Part shown: piece after piece, positions 35,909 through 43,751 of the stretch
How the letters are laid out: each line of letters starts with the position of its first letter
Position numbering within the stretch: position 1 is the stretch's first letter
Assembly (NCBI RefSeq): GCF_000485795.1
Contig: NZ_AXZL01000043.1
Span: 1-64,000 of the forward strand
Reading direction: 5' to 3'
Source of the DNA: Shewanella decolorationis S12
GTDB taxonomy: Bacteria; Pseudomonadota; Gammaproteobacteria; Enterobacterales; Shewanellaceae
DNA length: 64,000 bases
The notes under the pieces: generated by a model
The model's input: the letters and a program-made list of their open reading frames with translations, nothing else
Databases searched by the model: none
What the model was told of the DNA's origin: nothing
Position numbers and translations under genes: made by a program

Positions 35909-36604
35909 TTAATAAATGAGCTCTCCAATCGGATTCAATAATTTACTGAGCCCTTTAGTGAAATATAGCGGTGCATCTAATACGGTGTAGCAGAGACATC
36001 CGGATTTCGTAATGGGTGAATGTTGAGTGTTACCATCCAGTATAATGAAATCACCGGGAACATAATGGCCGTGTAGATCTGAAAACTCGCCAGCTAATAG
36101 CAAGGTAAGTTCATATCCCTTATGGGTATGTTGTGGGATTTCACCCTGGGCATCAATATGTAAGAGGCTCGCACGGGTATTATTTTCATCCACATCAAAG
36201 CGCATTCTGCTCACTTTACCAATCTGTTGCCATGGATGGGCAATATGTTGGCGAAATACTCTAGGTATTTCATAACGCACATTTTTGTGATTAACAGTAA
36301 CTGTCGGACTGACAGAATGGTCAGCTTCTTGCTGCACGGCATCCGGCAAGGCCATAATGTGCGATAGCATTTGCAACCAAGCGTCATCTTGTGGTGAATC
36401 GGTTTCGCTTGTTCCATTTTCAATAGTGGCTTCGCTAGGTGCTAAAAATGCGCGTTCGGCCGCTTGATCTGTATATCGGCTAACGAGAGATTGGCACTCA
36501 TGGCATAGGGCACAGTGAGCTGCAACTGCGATGGACATGGACAAAGGTAATTCACCTTGTGCATGGGCTAATAATAAATCGGTATGGGGATGATGTTTAA
36601 TCAT
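35909..36604 (-). CDS. chrR: ChrR-type zinc anti-sigma factor
   Basis: A 231-residue anti-sigma factor that should hold the adjacent ECF sigma factor inactive until singlet oxygen or a related stress releases it. The N-terminal zinc motif H30-x3-C34-x2-C37 (AAHCALCHECQ) is of ZAS type. The C-terminal half is a cupin (HTHKGYELTLLLAGEFSDLHGHYVPGDFI), as in Rhodobacter ChrR. The ATG overlaps the end of the sigma gene by eight bases, so translation is coupled. The pair is known from Shewanella and other proteobacteria. Confidence 0.92.
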   Translation of the reverse strand: MIKHHPHTDLLLAHAQGELPLSMSIAVAAHCALCHECQSLVSRYTDQAAERAFLAPSEATIENGTSETDSPQDDAWLQMLSHIMALPDAVQQEADHSVSPTVTVNHKNVRYEIPRVFRQHIAHPWQQIGKVSRMRFDVDENNTRASLLHIDAQGEIPQHTHKGYELTLLLAGEFSDLHGHYVPGDFIILDGNTQHSPITKSGCLCYTVLDAPLYFTKGLSKLLNPIGELIY

Positions 36605-37265
36605 GTTGTGTCTCCAAAAAGCTTTTCAGCTTTTCTAACCCCAATCTGAGTCGCGACTTTATCGTACCAATCGGGACTTTTAAGGCATCAGCTAATTCTT
36701 GTTGCGTGAGCTCTTGCATATAAATTCCTTGAACCACTTGACGTTGTGCAAGGGGAAGGGCATCCAAATGTGCAAGTAGTTTTGCAGTAAATTTATGATC
36801 TTTATTGTCTTCTTGATTTACAGCAACATCGTAAATTGGCCAAATATCATCACCAAAGGCATCTTCACGGTTGTGTTGAATACGTCTGAGCATATCGAAA
36901 CACTGATTGCGCATAATGGTAAATACCCAAGTCGTTACCGAGCCTTTGTCTGCGTTGTATAAATGGGCTTTAGTCCAAACAAGTGTCATGGTTTCTTGCA
37001 CTAGGTCCATGGCAAGACCCTGTTGATTTAATCTTTGCAAACCAAATGCTCGGATCTTGGGCATAAAGTGTCTGAACAAGGCTGCAAAGGCGGCCTTATC
37101 CCTTTGATTCGCAACTTTTACAAGTGCGTTAGTCAAAGGATCCGTTTCTGTACTTGGCGCGTTGGCTGTCGAAATTGTGTGGTCGTTTTCCATAGCCATA
37201 TCGATAGGGGATGATAACTGCCTATCATAGCGATTTTGCGCTAAATGTGATTGAAAATTTTCCAT
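36597..37265 (-). CDS. ECF sigma factor, ChrR partner (ECF11-like)
   Basis: A 222-residue group IV sigma factor. Region 2 is seen around LVQETMTLVWTKAHLYNADKGSVTTWVFTIMRNQCFDMLRR, and region 4 around LPLAQRQVVQGIYMQELTQQELADALKVPIGTIKSRLRLGLEKL. The N-terminal 40 residues are extra compared with the domain, and an internal ATG at 37199 could be the true start. Neither start has a strong ribosome site. Overlap with chrR marks it as the RpoE of the singlet-oxygen response system. A TGATCC promoter-like element lies upstream, consistent with autoregulation. Confidence 0.9.
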   Translation of the reverse strand: MENFQSHLAQNRYDRQLSSPIDMAMENDHTISTANAPSTETDPLTNALVKVANQRDKAAFAALFRHFMPKIRAFGLQRLNQQGLAMDLVQETMTLVWTKAHLYNADKGSVTTWVFTIMRNQCFDMLRRIQHNREDAFGDDIWPIYDVAVNQEDNKDHKFTAKLLAHLDALPLAQRQVVQGIYMQELTQQELADALKVPIGTIKSRLRLGLEKLKSFLETQHD

Positions 37266-37350
37266 TATTCGGCTCTTTACTTAAGGTTCAATCCAGCAAG
37301 AACATCACAAAAGATATCTCTTTACGGTCGATATTCGATAAGCATAGGGA

Positions 37351-37380
37351 GCAATACGTAGTGAGTGAGATGATGGATCA
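37351..37380 (-). promoter_or_regulatory. ECF11-like promoter before the sigma/chrR operon
   Basis: On the minus strand, TGATCC (37375-37380) is followed after 18 bases by TATTGC (37351-37356). The ECF11/RpoE consensus is TGATCC, about 18 bases, TAAGA. The -35 fits fully and the -10 only partly. Confidence 0.45.
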
Positions 37381-37387
37381 CTCAAAT

Positions 37388-37939
37388 TTAGTTAATAACT
37401 GTGCGTAATAAATCCAGCGTTAATTGATGATCCAATGCATTGATACAAGTGTACTTTTCAGCCGCTTGTACGGGTAAGATCTCTAACCAGCGCTGACATA
37501 CCCACGTAATATCCTCAAATTGCTCTACTTGATAATGCTGAAGGTGTTGCGGGTACTCTTTTAGTATGTTTTGCAGCATTTCACTCAAGTAACGTTCATC
37601 CTCTTCGATTGCTGCCGTTGGCCAATTATCAATAAGGTTAACTTCAGCGCGCTTTAAGCCATCAGGTTCTACAGCAATTTCACCTAGGGTAAAACGTTGT
37701 TTCCCTTGAATACTTATCCCGAGCATACCATCGGGTAAGGTTTCAAAATCAATGATATGCGCTAGCGTTCCGATAGGATATAGGGTTTTCCCTTCTTCAG
37801 ACGTCATGCACAAGCCAAAGCCTTCACCAGATTTGAGCGATTCAGCCACCAAGCGTTTATAGCGTGGCTCAAAAATACGTAACTGAGTATATCCCTCTGG
37901 CAGTAGACAAATGGGCAAAGGAAAAAGAGGTAATTTCAT
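37388..37939 (-). CDS. LON-substrate-binding-domain protein
   Basis: A 183-residue stand-alone N-terminal Lon (PUA-like) domain, beginning MKLPLFPLPICLLPEGYTQLRIFEPRY, with LPDGMLGISIQGKQRF. The start at 37939 follows GAGG-CCACT and matches family N-termini. A start 14 codons earlier is possible but unsupported. There is no ATPase or protease part. Such proteins are thought to bind substrates or act as adaptors, but their function is not fixed. It lies directly upstream of the ECF sigma operon on the same strand, with the presumed ECF promoter starting just after its stop. Confidence 0.88.
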   Translation of the reverse strand: MKLPLFPLPICLLPEGYTQLRIFEPRYKRLVAESLKSGEGFGLCMTSEEGKTLYPIGTLAHIIDFETLPDGMLGISIQGKQRFTLGEIAVEPDGLKRAEVNLIDNWPTAAIEEDERYLSEMLQNILKEYPQHLQHYQVEQFEDITWVCQRWLEILPVQAAEKYTCINALDHQLTLDLLRTVIN

Positions 37940-38035
37940 AGTGGCCTCAGATGAACTTATGTCTATATCATTACGTACCATAATCAGAAGTTGATCAGTG
38001 ATTCAACTAATAAGCTACTCATATAAGGGGATATA

Positions 38036-38650
38036 ATGAAGTTAAACCCATTCGAGAAAAAGTTAGTTCAACATCCACTGCGCTTTTGGTTACAAAATCA
38101 TATCGAAGCGCCGTTACTGACCTCAATGATGCCAAAGCCGCATCCTGATATACGACAGGCCCTTGAAATTGGTTGTGGTTTTGGTAATGGCATTCAGTTG
38201 ATCCGTGACCATTTTGGTGCAGAGCATGTCACTGCCGTCGATCTTGATCCCGAGATGATCGCTGCCGCAAAGGCACGTTGGCAAGAGTCACCCCATGGGC
38301 TGAAACAACTGGATTTTACCGTTGCCGATGCTACTTCATTACCTTTTGCAGACTCACAGTTTGACGTTGTGTTCAACTTTGCTGTGTTTCACCATATTCC
38401 TGATTGGCAAGCAGCAATTGCTGAAGTGGCAAGGGTACTCAAGCCTAATGGCTATTTTGTGGTGGAAGATTTATACCGTGCAGCTATTTGTAATCCCTTG
38501 AGTCGAAAACTATTTGAACATCCACAGCAGAATCGCTTTAACCACCAAGAGTGGTTATCTGGAATGCGTCAGGCGGGATTTAACATTTTATGCGATAGAA
38601 ATCTGTTCAATCTAAGTGGCATGGTATTGGCTCAAAAAAGCCTTGCTTAA
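38036..38650 (+). CDS. Class I SAM-dependent methyltransferase
   Basis: A 204-residue methyltransferase. The SAM motif I is ALEIGCGFGNGIQLI, the acidic end of beta 2 is VTAVDLDPEMI, and motif II/III is FDVVFNFAVFHHIPDW. No specificity domain is present, so the substrate (small molecule, lipid or ubiquinone-type ring) cannot be set. It starts after AAGGGGAT and is divergent from the LON-domain gene, with only 96 bases between starts. ECF11-type regulons often include lipid-modifying methyltransferases such as Cfa, but this protein is too short for Cfa. Confidence 0.88.
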   Translation: MKLNPFEKKLVQHPLRFWLQNHIEAPLLTSMMPKPHPDIRQALEIGCGFGNGIQLIRDHFGAEHVTAVDLDPEMIAAAKARWQESPHGLKQLDFTVADATSLPFADSQFDVVFNFAVFHHIPDWQAAIAEVARVLKPNGYFVVEDLYRAAICNPLSRKLFEHPQQNRFNHQEWLSGMRQAGFNILCDRNLFNLSGMVLAQKSLA

Positions 38651-38873
38651 ATCCAAAGGGTAAGATTGTCAGTTCACATAGCGAGTTTGATGCCCCGATT
38701 CTGGCAGAAATGGTGAAACAAGCAAAAATATCATCATTTAGCTATCAGAGTGATTGTAATTTTTAGATAAAATCGACATGTCACATGGTTCTCATTGCAA
38801 GTTTACCGCTATAATTTGCTTAATCCTTAGCAGCTGAGGGAATTTTTTTCCTCCAGAGTAGAGAAGCAGCATT

Positions 38874-39818
38874 ATGGCAAATGTATTGGCAACGGTAGAC
38901 CAACGCACCAATCTTGTCGGTGAGAATCGACTAGAGCTGTTGCTGTTCCGGATTAACTCCATGCAGTTATTTGCAATTAACGTCTTTAAGGTGAAAGAAG
39001 TTGTAAAATTGCCACCTTTGAATGCCATGCCTGGTAGTCATCCACATATTTTTGGGGTAGCCAATATTCGTGGTATGTCGATTCCGGTGATTGACCTACG
39101 TTCAGCTATCGGCTTTAAAACTGTGCCTCCAGGAGATGATGCCAATATGATCATCACCGAATATAACCGCAGCGTGCAGGGCTTTTTAGTTGGTAAGGTC
39201 GAGCACATTATCAACATGACCTGGAGCGATATTATGCCACCGCCCAAAACGGCAGGGCGTAATAATTATCTTACCGCTATCACGCGTATTGAGTATCAAG
39301 GTCAGTCGCAATTAGTGTCGATTATTGATGTTGAGAAAGTTCTTGCAGAAATCATCCATTATGATGTTCGTCTTTCTGAAGGGGTGTTGGATGAAAGTCT
39401 GTTAGATAAAATGCCAGGCAGAAAGGTACTGATTGTCGATGACTCGTCGACTGCAAGGCGCCAAGTGCGTGAGACCTTAGGCCAACTCGGGATCGAAATC
39501 ATTGAAGCATCCGATGGTCTACAAGCATTGCATTTACTGCAAAAATGGCGTGATGAAGGCAAAAATGTCGCCAAAGAGCTTTTGATGATGATAACCGATG
39601 CTGAAATGCCGGAGATGGACGGCTACAAGCTGACCTATGAAGTGCGTAACGATAAGGCGATGGCGGACTTATTTATCACCTTAAACACTTCGCTCAGCGG
39701 TAGCTTTAACAATGCGATGGTGGAGAAGGTTGGCTGCGACAGGTTTATTTCTAAGTTCCAGCCCGACTTGCTGGTGGAAGTGGTGCAGGACAGATTAAAA
39801 CAAGTTATCGGCAAATAA
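38874..39818 (+). CDS. cheV: Chemotaxis protein CheV
   Basis: A CheW-REC fusion of 314 residues that couples chemoreceptors to CheA and adapts by phosphorylation. Residues 20-165 are the CheW-like part (LLLFRINSMQLFAINVFKVKEV, GVANIRGMSIPVIDL). Residues 183-314 are a receiver domain with DD189-190, the phospho-acceptor Asp242 in ITDAEMPEMDG, and Lys in FISKFQP. All catalytic residues are present, so it should be phosphorylated. It is monocistronic. No other che gene is in the window. Confidence 0.95.
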   Translation: MANVLATVDQRTNLVGENRLELLLFRINSMQLFAINVFKVKEVVKLPPLNAMPGSHPHIFGVANIRGMSIPVIDLRSAIGFKTVPPGDDANMIITEYNRSVQGFLVGKVEHIINMTWSDIMPPPKTAGRNNYLTAITRIEYQGQSQLVSIIDVEKVLAEIIHYDVRLSEGVLDESLLDKMPGRKVLIVDDSSTARRQVRETLGQLGIEIIEASDGLQALHLLQKWRDEGKNVAKELLMMITDAEMPEMDGYKLTYEVRNDKAMADLFITLNTSLSGSFNNAMVEKVGCDRFISKFQPDLLVEVVQDRLKQVIGK

Positions 39819-39990
39819 CGCCACTGATTTAGTTGATTGCTCAATAACAGGTTGAAACCCATAGGCCGACTGAGCAACCTGCGATTGGCGGCCTGGTTAT
39901 TTTCGGTGCCCGATTTTAGCAACAGACTTTAGATTTTGATTTGCGATTGTGGCTATTTGCCGCAATTCGAATGACTTACCGCGATACGAA

Positions 39991-40632
39991 TTATTGGCTG
40001 AGTTCGGCTTTGACATCGGCAAGGACTTGGCGCTTCATCTCTTTGGCGGCGGCGATATGGATCCGCGCAAGCCTTAGAGCATAGTTAAATCTCTGCCTAC
40101 CGACTAACCGAATAAGCTCGGCAAAAAATACGGGATCTAAGCAGAATTGCTGGCTGTAGTAGTGAATCGCCGCGGGTAAAGAGGTGTAAGTCACCCCATC
40201 AAACTCAAAGCGAGTACTGTCTAACTGGCATTCGAGTTCAACGCCTTCAAGTTGTATCGGCCAGCCCGGAAAATTAATCCTGTCGCGGGCAATTTGATAC
40301 ATCATCCAAGCGCTTTTTTTAAAGCCTTCAAACACTTTGCAGGAAAACTCAGACTCGGCTAGCTCTTCCTCCGTCCAATTAATCCCAATGGCTAAGTGCT
40401 TGGCATAAATGGTCATTAGGGCATCTTTAACCGCCACACGGCAATCCCAGATAGAGGTTAAGGTGTGCTTTTTAGCAAGTTTTAAGCATTCGGCGCAGCA
40501 AGGGACGGCTAAAGCCGGGTGGGGCGCATGTGACTCTGCTTGATATTCCAATCTGTCTTTGCAGGGCTCGCCGCAAAACCAACAGAGGTGACGTTTATCG
40601 AAGGGAATGTCGATACAAGGGAAAGCGGACAT
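39991..40632 (-). CDS. Conserved hypothetical protein with a Cys-rich N-terminus
   Basis: A 213-residue protein of no family I can name. The N-terminal 60 residues have a zinc-finger-like arrangement: CWFCGEPC, then a CCAEC 30 residues later. The remainder is helical and ends RIHIAAAKEMKRQVLADVKAELS. The start at 40632 is an ATG directly after a TTG frame start and lies in the arm of an 11-bp hairpin. It is downstream of the DUF2750 gene on the same strand, 57 bases away, so cotranscription is possible. A nucleic-acid-binding role is only a guess from the cysteines. Confidence 0.65.
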   Translation of the reverse strand: MSAFPCIDIPFDKRHLCWFCGEPCKDRLEYQAESHAPHPALAVPCCAECLKLAKKHTLTSIWDCRVAVKDALMTIYAKHLAIGINWTEEELAESEFSCKVFEGFKKSAWMMYQIARDRINFPGWPIQLEGVELECQLDSTRFEFDGVTYTSLPAAIHYYSQQFCLDPVFFAELIRLVGRQRFNYALRLARIHIAAAKEMKRQVLADVKAELSQ

Positions 40633-40660
40633 CAAGGGCTCAATACCTCAGCCCTTGATG
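40630..40660 (-). promoter_or_regulatory. Hairpin enclosing the start codon of the Cys-rich gene
   Basis: CATCAAGGGCT (40630-40640) and AGCCCTTGATG (40650-40660) form a perfect 11-bp stem with a nine-base loop. On the minus strand the initiating ATG is in the 3' arm and a GAGG is in the loop. It lacks a T run, so it is not a classic terminator. Confidence 0.5.
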
Positions 40661-40689
40661 CCTTAAACATGCTGTTTTGGTTGATGGAA

Positions 40690-41049
40690 TTAAACCTCTT
40701 CAACATCAACTAAATCTTTCGCCAGAACGATAGGATCTAACTCTAAGCAGTCTTCATCACTCTGCCAATCAACACCAATCAACACGCCATCATCGTTGAG
40801 ATCCGATACCCAGTACTCGAGGAATTCTTCGAGGCTAATGGCCACCGCTTGGTAGTCTTTCCACTCTTCGGTGCAGTGAGACTTTGCCTGCGCTTCACTC
40901 GACCATAAAGGCATAACATCAGTATCTTCGAACTCGCCCGAGTCACAAACGACCCAGCCTTCGCCAGTTTCATCCATCAAACCCCAGAGTGTTTGATGTT
41001 CTTTTACGTTTTCGATAAAGCCAGCCAACGCCGCGTTGATTTCAGTCAT
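40690..41049 (-). CDS. DUF2750-domain protein
   Basis: A 119-residue acidic protein covering one DUF2750 domain (ENVKEHQTLWGLMDETGEGWVV, DTDVMPLWSSEAQAKSHCTEEW, ISLEEFLEYWVSDLNDDGVLIGVDW). The family is found mainly in gammaproteobacteria and has no known activity. There is no signal peptide. AAAGAGACC precedes the ATG. It may form a two-gene unit with the Cys-rich gene downstream. Confidence 0.88.
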   Translation of the reverse strand: MTEINAALAGFIENVKEHQTLWGLMDETGEGWVVCDSGEFEDTDVMPLWSSEAQAKSHCTEEWKDYQAVAISLEEFLEYWVSDLNDDGVLIGVDWQSDEDCLELDPIVLAKDLVDVEEV

Positions 41050-41456
41050 GATAGGTCTCTTTGAAGTATGCTGTTAACTTGTCCATTATACGGCAACGGA
41101 TAGATAGTCCAAGGGATTCTTTGCTAAGATTTTTTTGCTGTTGGTTAACTGAGCAATAAGTGAATTTATCCGGCGATTTGTGGTGATAAGCATTGTGTTA
41201 GCGGGCGCTATGGGTCAGGATGTGCCGAGCAGAGGCACCAATAAGGATTACTGATTGTTGGTGAGTATCTGACTTGATTTTCTGGGGGAGAAAATAGTTT
41301 CGTGGATGTTTGGCCGTTGCCCTGTTTTTTTGATCTATCAACACAGCTGCAACCTGTTTATGGCTAAATATCGTATCTCTCTTGGCTCGGGGTTATTCAC
41401 CTCTTGCCTCGCTCAGCTAAGATACATTCTTAGCGCTGACTGTAGGAGTAATTGAT
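41050..41456. other. Intergenic region upstream of the transglycosylase
   Basis: About 400 bases between divergent genes. No ORF, repeat or clear hairpin was supported. Promoters for the DUF2750 gene and for the lytic transglycosylase are expected here. Confidence 0.4.
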
Positions 41457-42749
41457 TTGATCAAACTGAAAGGAATGTCCTATCTTGCCGCCAGCATCGC
41501 CGCGTGTGTGAGCTTAAGTGCGTGTTCGAGCGCGCCAACCTCCGGCGGTAATACTCAAACTGCGATCGCCGAGACGCAGGCCGCCGTGCAAGAAATGCCG
41601 CTCAGTGACACCATCGCCGCCCATGCTGCGGCATTCCCGACCTGTGTAGCTAACTTACAGGAGCGCGCACGTACCGAAGGCTTATCCGAAGCCACTATCC
41701 AAGACACAGTCGCCAGTTTGCAGTTTGTGCCTAAAGTGATTGAGCTTGACCAAGCTCAGCCCGAGTTTAGTCAAACCTTCAACAACTATTTTACCAAGCG
41801 GGCGACCGATTGGCGGGTGAATGAAGGACGCCGTTTACTGAAAAAACACCGCGCGCTGCTCGATAAATTGGCGCAGGAATACGGCGTGCCACCACAATAT
41901 ATTCTGTCTTTCTGGGGGCTTGAGACTAACTACGGTTCCTACAAAGGCAAAATGTCCGTGTTAGATTCCCTTGCTACCTTGGCCTGTGAGCCGCGTCGCA
42001 GTGGCTATTTTACGACTGAGCTGATGCAAGCGCTTAAGTTAAAAGAAAAATACGGCTTTGATAAGAGTACTATGGTGGGCTCTTGGGCCGGCGCTATGGG
42101 GCACACCCAGTTTATGCCCTCGGCCTATGCAAAATATGCCATCGATGGGGATGGTGACGGTAAGGCCGATTTGTGGAATAGCACCGAAGATGCACTTACC
42201 TCGGCGGCGAACTTTTTGCAGCACTTAGGCTGGCAACGCAATGAGCGTTGGGGGCGAGAAGTGGTATTGCCGCGCAATTTCAGCTATGAAAACCTTGGCG
42301 CCAAACAGGCGCTGCCGCTATCCCAATGGGCGGTGCAATCTGTCGTGCAAAGTAATGGATTGCCTTTACCCGCCATCGATATGAAGGCGGCGCTGTATTT
42401 GCCCTCGGGTCATACTGGTCCCGCGTTTTTAGGCTATGAGAACTTCAATGTGATCATGCGTTGGAACCGCTCTGAATTTTACGCCATTACCGTCGGTCAT
42501 TTGGCCGATAGAATTAATGGCGGCGAACCATTAAAAGTAGCACCGCCCGAGCAACCACGTTTGAGTCGCGAGCAAATCAAACAGTTGCAAACCAAGCTGA
42601 ATGAATCAGGCTTCGATGTCGGTAAACCCGATGGCGTACTTGGGCGTAACTCTTCGGCGGGGATCCAAGCATTCCAGCGCAGTAAGAATATGATTGCCGA
42701 CGGTTTTCCAAGCCCTGAAGTCTTTAGCGCACTGGGGATTTCACTCTAA
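41457..42749 (+). CDS. MltB-family lytic murein transglycosylase lipoprotein (TTG start)
   Basis: A 430-residue peptidoglycan lytic transglycosylase anchored to the outer membrane as a lipoprotein (lipobox LSAC, Cys23). It cleaves glycan strands to form 1,6-anhydro ends. The catalytic Glu156 lies in FWGLETNYG. GAMGHTQFMPSAYAKYAIDGDGDGKADLW is the family signature and calcium-like loop. Residues about 365-430 are a PG_binding_1 domain (LQTKLNESGFDVGKPDGVLGRNSSAGIQAFQ). The frame opens with TTG, eight bases after AGGAG. That start keeps the Lys-rich n-region and is preferred over the ATG at 41475. Confidence 0.93.
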   Translation: MIKLKGMSYLAASIAACVSLSACSSAPTSGGNTQTAIAETQAAVQEMPLSDTIAAHAAAFPTCVANLQERARTEGLSEATIQDTVASLQFVPKVIELDQAQPEFSQTFNNYFTKRATDWRVNEGRRLLKKHRALLDKLAQEYGVPPQYILSFWGLETNYGSYKGKMSVLDSLATLACEPRRSGYFTTELMQALKLKEKYGFDKSTMVGSWAGAMGHTQFMPSAYAKYAIDGDGDGKADLWNSTEDALTSAANFLQHLGWQRNERWGREVVLPRNFSYENLGAKQALPLSQWAVQSVVQSNGLPLPAIDMKAALYLPSGHTGPAFLGYENFNVIMRWNRSEFYAITVGHLADRINGGEPLKVAPPEQPRLSREQIKQLQTKLNESGFDVGKPDGVLGRNSSAGIQAFQRSKNMIADGFPSPEVFSALGISL

Positions 42750-42958
42750 AGTATTTAGGTTGTGTCGTACTTCCTGCGAATATTGCCGCAAGTGGGTTAT
42801 GGTTAACGCAATCCTATGCCACTTTAGGTGCGAGGCCTGCTAATCCGCAGCCGCTTAAGCTTTGGTGAGGCATCGCAGGGATAAAACAGTGGAGTGCAAA
42901 GGCCAGTTTTGTTAAGCTCGGCCGACATTTGAAATCGAAGCAAATCAAAGGATATTCG

Positions 42959-43447
42959 ATGAGCATTAAAGACGATATGGTTGTGCAGTTTAACTACACT
43001 CTGCGCGACGAAAAAGGCGAAGTGATCGAGACGAACGAAGGTCGCGAGCCGATTGCTTACTTACATGGCCATGACAACATGATGCCAGGTGTTGAGAATG
43101 CGATTAATGGTAAAGCGATTGGTGAAAAGTTCACTGTTACTCTGCCATGCACTGAAACCTATGGTCAACGTATCGAAGGCGAAGCGGCGCAGCAACGTGT
43201 GTCAGTGAAGCACCTGTTAGGCGCTAGCGTGTGGAAACCAGGTATGACGGCTGTGGTTCATACTGATCAGGGTCAACGCCAAGTGACTATCGTCAAAGTG
43301 GGTAAGTTTATGGCGACTGTGGATGTTAACCATCCATTAGCTGGCCGTGACTTAACCTTCGATATCGAAGTGGTTGGCGCCCGTGATGCGACCGATGAAG
43401 AAATCGCCCACGGTCATGCCCACGGTGTAGGCGGTCACCACCACTAA
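42959..43447 (+). CDS. SlyD-like FKBP-type peptidyl-prolyl isomerase
   Basis: A 162-residue cytoplasmic proline isomerase/chaperone with the SlyD layout: an FKBP half-domain (VQFNYTLRDEKGEVIETNEGREPIAYLHGH, GVENAINGKAIGEKFTV), an inserted flap (residues about 70-120) and the C-terminal return strand. A short His-rich tail (HGHAHGVGGHHH) could bind nickel, as in SlyD, but is much shorter than in E. coli. The ATG at 42959 follows AAAGGA. An earlier start adds ten unrelated residues. A strong terminator follows the gene. Confidence 0.9.
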   Translation: MSIKDDMVVQFNYTLRDEKGEVIETNEGREPIAYLHGHDNMMPGVENAINGKAIGEKFTVTLPCTETYGQRIEGEAAQQRVSVKHLLGASVWKPGMTAVVHTDQGQRQVTIVKVGKFMATVDVNHPLAGRDLTFDIEVVGARDATDEEIAHGHAHGVGGHHH

Positions 43448-43520
43448 TCTGTGTGGTTTCTCCCATTAATACTCTGTTACAGCAGGCGTGCCCGGGAATA
43501 ACGACCAGATAAATAAACAA

Positions 43521-43544
43521 AAGCCCAAACCTAGGTTTGGGCTT
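43521..43544. terminator. Terminator after the SlyD-like gene
   Basis: A perfect 24-bp palindrome (AAGCCCAAACCT and its complement) is followed by T6 on the plus strand and flanked by an A-rich run on the other, so it may work in both directions. Confidence 0.88.
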
Positions 43545-43603
43545 TTTTGTGCGCTAATGCTTTGTTTTGCAATCCATGTTTTGTAATCAAAACCTCTCCA
43601 TCA

Positions 43604-43645
43604 CAGTCTCGCAATCACAGCTTCGTAATCAAAGTCTCGCAATCA
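43604..43645. repeat. Three 14-bp tandem repeats
   Basis: CAGTCTCGCAATCA, CAGCTTCGTAATCA and AAGTCTCGCAATCA run head to tail in the 300-base gap between two convergent genes. A related TTTGTAATCAAAA lies just before. No gene or function is visible. It may be decayed short-repeat DNA. Confidence 0.6.
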
Positions 43646-43751
43646 GCGTCGTAGTTTTTGTGCAAAGGATTCACCGCTAAACTTATGCCCACGTTTCGTG
43701 GCGAGGCTTGAGCACGGGCTTTCCTGCGCTCAAGCCAAACAAGCGATCCGC

